Positions 10,958 through 20,087 of a DNA stretch of 21,781 nt are shown here, piece after piece. The stretch lies in the NCBI GenBank assembly GCA_036897625.1, contig JAYMTA010001103.1:1-21781 (forward strand), in the 5' to 3' direction. The stretch's first letter is position 1. Every line of letters starts with the position of its first letter. Made by a program: the position numbers and the translations under genes. The notes below the pieces were generated by a model, which saw only the letters and a program-made list of their open reading frames with translations, made no database searches and was not told the DNA's origin. Origin of the DNA: Pelargonium cotyledonis (Eukaryota > Streptophyta > Magnoliopsida > Geraniales > Geraniaceae).

Positions 10958-11224
10958 TTCATCAAAATCGCCAACATCTTCAAAATTTCTTTACAATCTT
11001 TCTTCATCTTCTTCATGCCTAAATTTCTTTACAAAGGAAACTGAAATTTGGACGGGCTGTGGTTGAGTGGTTTATAAAAAAGGAAAGCTTAACTGTTAAT
11101 TCATGGTACAACTACAAGATGTCTCTCTCTTGTGGCCCCGAGGCATTTGCTAATGTGAAAGAGATTGCACTATTCTATGGTCGGCTTTAGCTCCACAGTA
11201 TGTGATGAACTGCACACCGCTATT
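10958..11224 (-). other. HEN2 3' flank, probably including its 3' UTR
   Basis: This sequence lies directly downstream (minus strand) of the HEN2 stop codon. No AATAAA was found on the minus strand, which is usual for plant genes. A stretch at 11052-11075 (GGGCTGTGGTTGAGTGGTTTA) looks weakly like the A-box of a tRNA-derived SINE, but no B-box follows. Confidence 0.5.
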
Positions 11225-14200
11225 TTACAAATACAGGGAATTCGCAAACATTATACCTCGCCGAAGGCTTTCACTGGCAGATGCAAATTTGGTCTCCAAA
11301 TCGACTTCCCCCACAGCATGGGCAGCAGCTCGCAACTGGATAATAGAGCAATACATCAACCAACAAGTTAGCATGCAATACAGATATATACATGGAAAAT
11401 AATTATACATATTTTTTTTATCATGTTTCTATTTTGCTACATTGAGAACACTAATTTTTTTAGTATTAATTGTCACATGACTTGATAAAAGTCACAAACA
11501 AATTGGAGCTACCTGATTCAAAAATTCATCAAGTCTTCTTGCACTTCTGATGATACTACCCTCAAATATATCAGTCATTTGTATAACTTCTGCAAAATTT
11601 GCTCCCTAGGCGAAGAAATATAATAAAGCAAATGTAATCAGTGAGGAAAGTAAAATTAAATCTAAAATATAAAAATGATTTAGTACTAAATACAATAACC
11701 AAATATAATCCCATTTAAACAATGTAGAAACTTCCATAATTGAAGCCTGCTCAGACTAGTATAACAAGAAAAGGAAGAAGATAAAAAAATCATGATTGAA
11801 GTGATTAACAATAATTCCCTCAAATACCAAACACCAATTTATTAATTTGGAGCGTATGCAACACCCATAAATCAGATTTGGAAATTTAGTGACATAATGC
11901 AATAGTCGTGTATGTATGCAAATGCCTACGTAATCCACTAAAAAGTAAACTTCCTCACTATGCTCAAGAAATATAGCATGCACAAATCATGTGTGCGCAG
12001 GTAAAACATGATAGGGAAGCAACTATGAAGAAATAATATAAGTGGCTTACCTTTGACCAACAGTAAATCACATCCATCAAATACGGCCGCACTGTTGATT
12101 CAACATACTCATCCACATTTACCTCCAATTTGCATTCGTGTTGTATCTGCAAACACTTATAACAGTTTCTGTCAATAAAATGCAAATAAGAATGGAAAGC
12201 AAATTATACTATAAAATACCTCTGCTATTCTTCTTGCACTGTCTTGGAGTTGTTGTAATGGCCTAGCAAGCTCTGTTCTCAAATGAATCTGCTCACTTGA
12301 TTTATCTCCTGGAATGAAACAACTTGCAAGAGCCGCAATTTGGTGATGATCAAGCTCATTGAATGTACCTAACAAAAAACTCAGACAGGTCAACACAAAA
12401 GGTAGAGACAGCATTAGCAATAGCAATAGCAACAGCACAAGTTTCGGACTAACTTCGTGAACCCATCAGGGTCAGTGCCTAAAATAAAAATCACGGAGCC
12501 ATCCATCAATAATACTCCCTCCGTCCCAAAATTAGCGTCTTGTTTCAGTTTTTAGGAAGTTAGTTATGTGTGAATTACCAATAGTATCTCCATAATAAGT
12601 TAGTTATGCTTGAATTACCAATAATATCCCCATAATAAGTCAGCATCCTTAAGTTTGTTACAACACATGTTCATGGGGCTACAAGAGGAAATATGCATCA
12701 TTAACTAACAAAATTGAAATCAAGACACTCATTTTGGGAAGGAGATAGTAAAGAAACTTTGTGCCAAAATAAGCCCAACAATTTGACCAAATAATTTCTA
12801 GGCACTCGGTAGCCTCATGCCAGACATAATAACTTTACATATCTAGATTGTATTTGAGTTGATGTGTATGCAAAAAATTAAGTCTTTAGCCTATTAGTTT
12901 GGAGTTGGAACAGAAAGGATTTATATATAATTCTTTATAAATCAAAGTTACCCTATTAACCTGCTTCCTAAGCCTAGATTGACTAATAATCATATATGTC
13001 GCCTAAAGTGATGTAAAATTCTGTAGAACACAAAAAGAGCAAGGCTCTTATAATCACCATTAAACATCAGCTCAGTAACAAGAAGTTCATCTCCCGTGTC
13101 TATCAAGCAGGCAGCCCGTCCCTTTAACTGGACAACACCATCCCCATCAATGTGGCCAAGCTTTTTTAAAACCCGTGAACGGTTCTTAAGTTCATCTCGG
13201 AACTTTTGAAGCTGCAAAAAAAATATAATTTAATTAACAAAACCAAGTTGCAAATACTAGGCTGTAGCAACCAGAACCAATTTTTGCCACAAACCCAAAA
13301 ATAAAAGCATTTTCATGAACATCATATTTCAGACCGCATGCATGATGCATAGAATTCAAGTCGACATTTTGCAAACATGGGAAAAGTTATATCCTAGGTT
13401 GCATACAAATAAAAATGTGAAGAGAAAATGAAGCATGCTTGTGATTCCCAAGACAATTTAGAGTCCAAAGACCAAACCCAACAGGATGTGCAATAGTAGA
13501 ATACATACACGACATGCTAATTTGAAATGCAGTTGAGCATAAGTGTCCTGCATACTGCTCAATTAGTCATATCTAGTGAAGTTAGACATTAATGAAGGGA
13601 AATACCTGGGAATCACGCATTTTTGACTTAAGTTGTTGAATCTCGTGATTCACCTCTGCTTTTCTTTCAAATGATTTAATTTGATGCTCATTTTGTGACT
13701 GCATAAACGATATAGAGCGAAGTGTAATAGTTAAGAAAACTGCTAACAGTAAATAGAGACGTATAACTAATTAACTATCATTAAAATAAAAACCTTATGA
13801 AGTGGATGGGCAAATAACTTCCGTTCAAGTTCCTCAATTTGGTTCACCAAATCAACAATTTCTGGATCTTCAATGCCCATGTCCTGCATATTAAAAGAAA
13901 CAACACAATCACAATCTTAAAATTATGTGATCAAGTTAACCCAGATTCCTCTCAGCCTCACTAGCTAGTGTTTCAATATAATATTAATCCAAGCATTTTT
14001 TTTTCAGCATACTTTCAACACACCTTGAGATGATTTTTATGAAGAAAATAAAATAAAGAAAAATAAACAGTGAAGGCCAGAATCAAGTATGTTAAGGGAC
14101 AAGCGGTCAAAGTTAGAAGCTCCTAACACAATACCAGAAGATGCGACATTGAATGGATTAAATTGGTGAAACAATGTAAGAAGGTTCTGATATTGACATC

Positions 14201-17200
14201 TTTGATAACAATAAAATACATATATGACTCAATAAGAATGCAGCTATATGATTCTAAAATAAATTTGGAAAGTTGACATGAATATGATGCCTCATCAAAT
14301 AACTGTCATAACAAAATGGTATATGACATCCCTCATTTCGATGCTTCATGTACTAAAAATACCGAGTTTCTCTCAGTTTTTTGTCCAACGTAAAAAGAAG
14401 TCAAGTTAATAATATCTGAACACTGCCAATAATTACCTTCACAGGATTAAGCTTCGGAAGGCCTTGAGGAAAACGAGTGCCCAGCTCCTGGACTGCAAGC
14501 AATATACTCTGCCTTGCTTCTGATGGTCGAAGATCAGAAGGAACGGATATTCTTAGTTTGCTTAGGGCAGAAATCAGAGACAACTGAACAGGAACCTAAT
14601 TTATATGGAAATGGGAGTCAAAACCTTCACAAGATCAATTCAACAAGACTACTGAGCAGCTTCATGTATATCAACTTACCACATGCATTTCACCCTTCTC
14701 TCCAGGACGAGGAGGACATGGTTTTGGTCGTGAACTATTTTCGCTAGACCCAGGTGAGCAATGAAGTAATGTATCCACTATATAACCACCGCCACGTGAT
14801 GACAAACCCGTAGAGGGCTTCTTAACAACATTAACAACAACTCCCCAACCCCAGTCTGTTCCCCCTTCCCTTACCTTGACCTGCAATACAAAGAAGCATT
14901 CTTGAAAAAGTTGAAGTTGAAGGTTAACCAGCATAATTAGAAATTATATACAAACATCCAAGTTCGAGAAGCAATAAGGGTAAGGAAGCGACTTCCTAAG
15001 ACAGTGTGCACAACATAGTAGCAGTTTCACAGTTTTACTCAGAATCTAAACATTGCATGGCGAATCTCAACAACATCAAGCATAAAATATTTCCTAGTAT
15101 AATAAAGTAGCAGTATCACAGTTATACTCAGAATCTAAACATTGAATAGTAAATCTCAACAAACATCAATGCTAACACAAAATGATCAGGCACAAGGACT
15201 GAGAAAAAAAGGTTAGAAATGCTACATCATTAAATTTTAAGACTAACAAAATGATGTAAATGATTTATGTTGTAAGAAACTACAAAGTACATTTCATGCA
15301 CATACCAGTCTACCAGGAAGAAGAAAATAAAGAGCTCTTTCAGGCCTTGTTATTTCTAACATCATCTTCTTCTCAAGTTCGGCTATTTCAAGTTTGAGTG
15401 TATGATACTCAGCAACTTCAGCCTATAGATAAAACGAGGAGAAAAAAAATAGGTGATATATATCAGTCCATACATTAAAATATAATAATAATAATTATTA
15501 TTATAAATATATAAATAAAGGAAAGCGAAGGATCCAAAGGGAAAAACTACCTCCCCTGAAGCATCAAGCATGGCAGCTTCCTGTTCCAGCTTGGTGACCT
15601 TTTTCCCAATGTCAGGTAAAGCCTGATCGAGAATACCCACAAGTGTTAAATAATTAAGCAAACAAATGATGGAAAAAAGAAGAAGTGATTTTATCAGCTC
15701 AAACCTTCTCATACTGAAATTGGTGGAATGAATTCCTTATCACATGTTCAGCAGTGAACTGACCTTCCGAACGGCTCATTAAATTCAAAATTGAATAGTA
15801 GCTCAGTCTGAAAGTACTAACTAAAGGTGCTGGTTTACCCAAAACCATGTCCTTGAGTGTGTTCATCTCCATCTTTAACAAGGAAAAAAAGAAGTGAAGA
15901 TCATATTCTCATACACTCACTTGATGTGAAAAAGATAACTTAACGAGTCAAACTAACAGATCTCCGTCCCCAATAAAATATAATACAGAAAGAGTGATAA
16001 AACTACCAAATTTCATAGAACAAAAAGAAAAAATGTCCAGCCATAAAATCACCTGCTCATCAATCATGATGATACAAATACCACGCTCATCTTTTCCACG
16101 ACGCCCAGCCCTTCCACTCATCTACAACAAAAAGAAATCGATCATCAAAATATCCAGCTAGCCATATAACATAACAAAATTCCAGACACATATAAAATGC
16201 CTAAAAAGTCCCAAGAAAAAAAAAAAACACTTCACTTACCTGGATATACTCACCGGATCCAATGTAGCGATGACTATCACCATCCCACTTCTTAACAGCT
16301 GTGAAGACAACAGTTTTTGCGGGCATGTTTAAGCCCATAGCAAACTGACACAAAGAAAAGCTATTATTAAACATACAATATTAACACGAAAACTATCAAT
16401 TAAACGAATGTTTTTATATTGTATTTATTTGGGAGAGCCAGAGAGGGATAACTCTGCCCGTGCTCTTGTAATACGGCTGGTTCCAAGCTCGAAAAAGGAG
16501 GAGCCTAGTAAAACTTGTCAAACCTTATTTGAAAGAGGGCTTAGATCAAAAGAAAAAGAAGCATCAAATACACTGAATGAATGCAAAGAATCTTACAGTT
16601 TCTGTGGCAAACAGGGCCTTTACTAGGCCTTCCTGGAATAGAAGCTCTACCAATTCCTTGATAACAGGAAGAAGGCCAGAATGATGGACAGCAATGCCTC
16701 GCTGAAGTAGCGGTAGCATCAACTCAATAGCAGGTAAGTCTCTATCTTCCTCATTCAAGCAGAGTATTGCATTACGAAAAACTTGCTCCACGTCATCTTT
16801 TTCCTCTTGAGTGTTAAAATCAAGCTTGGACATGGACATAGCATGCTGTTCACACTCTCTTCTACTGAAGCTGAAAATGATAACTGGCTGAAATTTTCGT
16901 TCCATAATCATCTGAAATGAAAGAAATATTCCGACTAAATCAGCAAGCATGCACAACCTTTACCATCCGAAGCACAAGGCTGGAAAGAGACGGAAAGAGA
17001 AAGAAAGAAAAACTATTTCAAAAGAGACAGTGCCATAAGAATTGAATGTGAATTTCAAAGTTAATAATATTTAAGTCACATAAGATTGTCAAGAGTCCAC
17101 GGTCAGAAATTTGATTACAAGACCTTGAACGCAGCGGTCCACATTGTGTCCTCTTGGTACATCAAATATTATTTATATGAAATGTATTGATTGAAAAATA

Positions 17201-18359
17201 CATGAGAGAGAATTTAGAACTAGCTGAACACCCATTTGGCATACAAAAGCTTAAAACACCCATCATCAAATTCCATTAAAGCATTGATATTGATACTGCA
17301 ATTGACAGAGAAATATGGAGATCTCACCTTCACAATTTTGTAAATATCAGAACCCCCTGAAGCGTTCCCTCCTTTTGCGATTCTCCCACTTCCTTTGCCA
17401 TTTGAATTTCTGTTCCCATCACCCAATTTCTGCTTTAAAAAAGTATCATGCAGCTTCACAAAATTATCCTCCCTGAACTGCTCATTCTCATCAACTACAA
17501 GGTACAAGCCACTTCCGCCTACAGGAAATACATAATGTTGAAGAGGAGTTGGTCGGAAGTCTGTATACACCACATGGCATGGTTGTTTGTGGATATTACA
17601 TATCCACTCTGCAAACTCAGTGGCATTGGACATTGTAGCTGAAAGGAAAACCATTTTGATAGCTGGTGGCAAAAATATTATACTCTCTTCCCAAACAACT
17701 CCTCTTTCACGATCTTTCATATAATGAATTTCATCAAAGATAACCCATGCAACTTCCTTCAAAACCTCGGAGCCCCTGTAAAGCATTCCCCTAAGAATCT
17801 CTGTTGTCATGACCAAACAACTAGCATTAGGGGATAGAGTAACATCACCAGTCATCAAACCGACATCTTTGAACTCATGACTCAGCTCTCTATACTTCTG
17901 GTTGCTCAAAGCTTTCAAAGGTGACGTATATATAACTCTCTGCTTCTCTCTAAAAGCCATTGCAATTGCATACTCAGCCACAGCAGTTTTACCAGCTGAC
18001 GTATGCGCTGAGACCAACACTGACTCATTTCTTTCCAAGCAAGCCACCGACACCTGCTGAAATGGATCAAGTGTAAAAGAATAGGTCTTGGCCATCTCCC
18101 CAGAGTAGTCTGGATTAGCGAGAGTGCCATAAATCGACTCATCATTAGTTGAAGTATACCCACTTGGAACCGCAACCTCGTGCACACAGGTCCGTGTCAG
18201 ACTCCGGCGCTTCATGGTGGGTTCCTCATGGTTTTTCTTGGGGGTCTCTGTGGCATCAGTATTCCGGCGCTTCACAGAAGTTTCTTCTTGCTTGGGAGCC
18301 TCACCCACCTCAGAATCTTCAAGTTCTTTTCGTTTCCCAAGCGATGGAGAGCCTTCCAT
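11225..18359 (-). CDS. HEN2: HEN2-type DExH-box RNA helicase, nuclear exosome cofactor
   Basis: This is a complete Ski2/MTR4-family ATP-dependent RNA helicase. HEN2 is known as the nucleoplasmic exosome cofactor (plant NEXT-like complex) that helps degrade introns, snoRNA precursors, non-coding and mis-processed RNAs. Sixteen exons join in frame to 1007 codons (Arabidopsis HEN2 is about 995). The ATG at 18357-18359 opens [20 protein letters not shown], and the basic KRR clusters may be nuclear signals. RecA1 has AHTSAGKT (118-125), [10 protein letters not shown] (145-154), DEIH (209-212) and SAT (240-242). RecA2 has [33 protein letters not shown] (445-457) and [10 protein letters not shown] (484-493). 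A winged helix, the arch with KOW residues [10 protein letters not shown] (about 636-645) and the C-terminal DSHCT helical bundle (from about 860, ending [12 protein letters not shown]) follow. The [13 protein letters not shown] start and [20 protein letters not shown] point to HEN2, not the nucleolar paralogue MTR4. Confidence 0.97.
12513..12750. mobile_element. Stowaway-like MITE in HEN2 intron 12
   Basis: The left end reads TACTCCCTCCGTCCCAAAAT followed by TAGCGTCTTG. The right end, reverse-complemented, reads TACTATCTCCTTCCCAAAAT followed by GAGTGTCTTG, matching at about 25 of 30 bases. The canonical CTCCCTCCGTCCC end and TA borders mark a Stowaway MITE. It is about 238 bp, includes an internal 40-bp tandem duplication, and lies within the 689-bp intron 12. 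Confidence 0.78.
12561..12640. repeat. Two-copy 40-bp tandem repeat inside the intron 12 MITE
   Basis: Positions 12561-12600 and 12601-12640 are adjacent copies agreeing at 36 of 40 bases. Both contain TGAATTACCAATA and end in CATAATAAGT. The duplication lies inside the Stowaway-like element and explains part of its extra length. Confidence 0.85.
15017..15183. repeat. Two-copy tandem repeat of about 89 bp in HEN2 intron 7
   Basis: The copies begin at 15017 and 15106 with AGTAGCAGT. They share TCACAGTT, ACTCAGAATCTAAACATTG and AATCTCAACAA. The second copy is slightly shorter and diverged. No inverted ends are seen, so it looks like a local duplication, not a mobile element. Confidence 0.8.
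15478..15515. repeat. (TAA)n/(TTA)n palindromic microsatellite in HEN2 intron 6
   Basis: A run of ATA/ATT triplets forms a near-perfect palindrome (ATAATAATAATTATTATTAT) followed by ATAT-type sequence. It is probably hypervariable in length and lies in the 128-bp intron 6. Confidence 0.8.
16425..16560. repeat. Candidate retroelement fragment in HEN2 intron 2
   Basis: This is an island more GC-rich than the intron around it. It contains CTCTGCCCGTGCTCTTGTAA, GGCTGGTTCCAAGCTCG and AAAGGAGGAG, a style I associate with dispersed dicot repeats (possibly LINE-derived). There are no clear ends or target duplications. An open frame on the plus strand here has no recognisable domain and I do not call it a gene. 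Confidence 0.35.
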
Positions 18360-18400
18360 TATCTATTTCAATTCAACAAAATCCTCCAAAAACTATTATG

Positions 18401-18758
18401 CTGCTTTAACAGATACATTAGACCAAAATATAACAAATTATAACCAAAACAATATAACAAAAAGGTGAAGAACAATAATTGAAACACTAAACTGAATACA
18501 ACAAGCAGAGAATCACCCGGGACAAAACATTCTCTAACGGTCAATTTGGTTGTCAAGAAAATGGGAGGAAGATTAAGCATTGTTAGATACAGAAGAAAAA
18601 CAAAAGCAAAGTTTAAACAGGTAATGGCACTGAAAGAAACAAAAAAGCTTATGATTGAGCATTGCATGTTTCTGTACGGAAACCTAGGAAGTGCTTTCTA
18701 GCCCTACCATTTACATACACAAATACGAATACATGTGGCTGTGAGCTTGAATGCTTAC
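18401..18758 (-). other. Predicted 5' UTR intron of HEN2 (358 bp)
   Basis: The leader exon ends with CATTGCAG|GTAAGC (donor next to 18759). A good acceptor, TTAAAGCAG|CATAATAG, lies 41 nt before the start codon. Neither the leader (18759-18850) nor the stretch 18360-18400 contains an upstream ATG. Motif-based prediction; transcripts would confirm it. Confidence 0.6.
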
Positions 18759-18839
18759 CTGCAATGGCGAGAATGAGACGATAGTGTGTGCAGCGCAGAT
18801 CAAAATTTGGGAGAAATTTGAAATATCAGATCAAAAACC

Positions 18840-19026
18840 AAACCCTAATGGCTAATATGGCGGGCTTTGGCTGCGTGTGATTTGACGAGAAGACGACGAT
18901 CCGACGTTAAGGCTTGAACAGCCTCTGTGTTTCGGCTGCGTATGCTCTAAATGGGCCTACAAGTTGGCCCAAATTCAATTCTACACCAATATCTGGAAGG
19001 CCCACCAGGCTCAGGCCTAACGGGCC
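18840..19026 (-). promoter_or_regulatory. HEN2 promoter with telo-box and site II motifs
   Basis: A telo-box AAACCCTAA lies at 18840-18848. Upstream are TGGGCC at 18952-18957, GGCCCA at 18966-18971 and GGCCCA at 18999-19004. A GGGCC is present at 19022-19026. Telo-boxes combined with site II (TGGGCY/GGCCCA, TCP-bound) elements are known from promoters of plant ribosome-biogenesis, translation and cell-proliferation genes. Their order here, with the telo-box nearest the start site, matches that architecture. No TATA box is evident. Confidence 0.65.
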
Positions 19027-19481
19027 AGATATAAATATTATTTGAGATAGTCTCACAAGGAGGCAAAAAATCTAAGTAACTTGTGAGTCACTTGATTTAT
19101 ATTCTAATCCATAAATAAAAATTTGACACAGCTAAACTAAGTCACGTTGACTAAAATATTTTAAATAATCAAAACCGTAGGCATTGGATCATTCCCATCA
19201 GACAACTGGAGCAGGCAAAACGGACCCGATCCACTGGGTACTCGAAACCCAACATGTCTTTAGCGCGTTTGAGTATGATTTACCAACCCTAAAAACAGGC
19301 CGAATTCGAGAATGCGCACAAAAAACAACAAAAAAAAAAAAACAAAGTGTTTTATGCATAAAATCCGACCCTAACACCTATAGATTTAAGACAGGGTCAG
19401 CGTTCACCAACATGAACTCATTTCGACCCGAACTTTTGTCACCTCTACTAAGTCTATCCCATTTTTCTTGTTTACCATGGT
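19027..19481. other. Intergenic between the HEN2 promoter and the SINE remnant
   Basis: Non-coding spacer. A stretch at about 19200-19300 has ACCCGATCC and GGGTACTCGAAACCC motifs typical of decayed CCCGA/GGGTA-rich plant repeats, and an A run occurs at about 19324-19342. No exon or RNA gene is supported. Confidence 0.6.
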
Positions 19482-19600
19482 ATGTTGGGCCACGCAGTTG
19501 ATGCGCTTTGAATTCTCTTTGAGATCGCAAGTTCGAGACTCATTGTTGACAATATGAGATGAGATGAGATTCATGGGTTTAAGAAAAGAGCTAACAACTA
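19482..19600 (+). mobile_element. Probable tRNA-derived SINE remnant
   Basis: The plus strand has an A-box-like GGGCCACGCAGTTGATG (19487-19503). About 28 bases later is a B-box-like AGTTCGAGACT (19530-19540), in the spacing expected of an internal Pol III promoter. The arrangement resembles plant Au-type SINE heads. A GAGAT microsatellite follows (about 19556-19571). The 3' tail and target duplications are not clear, so it is probably truncated or old. Confidence 0.4.
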
Positions 19601-20087
19601 TCAGAGACACCACAAGGGCATTTGCATCATATCATAACTTGCAAGATTCATGTAAGCTGGGGCAATTTCATTGAATCTACACATATATATACACTCAAAA
19701 CTAGGCCATACAACTTTCTAAAGCTCTTAAGTTTTTCTCTTTCTTCACTGCCTCTCTATTTCAGACAATTTTCAAATATGATAACAAATACATGAAAAAA
19801 GAACTGGGTCTAATGACCTTCCAACTTTAGAACAGGATCACCATGTTAATGATGAGTTCTCAAGGCACATAGCAAACTGGGCTAGCAAAAGTTTCCAGAG
19901 GTTTGCTAGGTCAAAATTGAAATGCTTGCTTGCACGCACTTTGGCAAGTTGCTTCTCTGGTGCAAGTGCAACTGAAACCGACACACTATGAATAGATAAA
20001 TGTAGTATCCACAGATTCCTATAATAATTGTTATAGGTTGGTGGCAGCAGGCACAAAAGAAGCAAGGTTAGCAATTTAATGAACTCT
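19601..20087 (-). other. ARF5 3' UTR and downstream flank
   Basis: This sequence lies directly downstream of the ARF5 stop codon (20088-20090). It contains no AATAAA on the minus strand. The 3' end cannot be placed from sequence alone. No other gene is seen. Confidence 0.55.

Larger units (their letters stand above)
11225..18359 (-). other. HEN2: Exon map of the HEN2 gene
   Basis: Coding exons in order: 1, 17328-18359; 2, 16597-16911; 3, 16240-16344; 4, 16053-16121; 5, 15705-15872; 6, 15551-15622; 7, 15306-15422; 8, 14680-14880; 9, 14437-14595; 10, 13794-13883; 11, 13606-13698; 12, 13058-13211; 13, 12220-12368; 14, 12051-12146; 15, 11513-11605; 16, 11225-11335 (TAA stop 11225-11227). All introns are GT-AG. 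All but one are phase 0; intron 12 splits a Gly codon (G|GT). Exon 1 carries almost all of RecA1, and the rest is cut into small exons. Introns 1 (416 bp), 9 (553 bp), 11 (394 bp) and 14 (445 bp) hold nothing I recognise. Introns 2, 6, 7 and 12 hold repeats listed separately. Confidence 0.93.

Noticed and set aside
11052-11090. SINE-like A-box near the HEN2 3' end
   Set aside because: There is no B-box at the right distance and no tail, so a Pol III origin is not supported.
16408-16626. A 72-codon plus-strand frame across HEN2 intron 2 and the start of exon 2
   Set aside because: No recognisable domain is present. It runs into conserved exon 2 on the other strand and overlaps a probable repeat fragment.
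18149-18468. Three overlapping plus-strand frames of 84-87 codons opposite HEN2 exon 1
   Set aside because: They are antisense shadows of a strongly conserved coding exon and its leader, with no domain or codon signal of their own.
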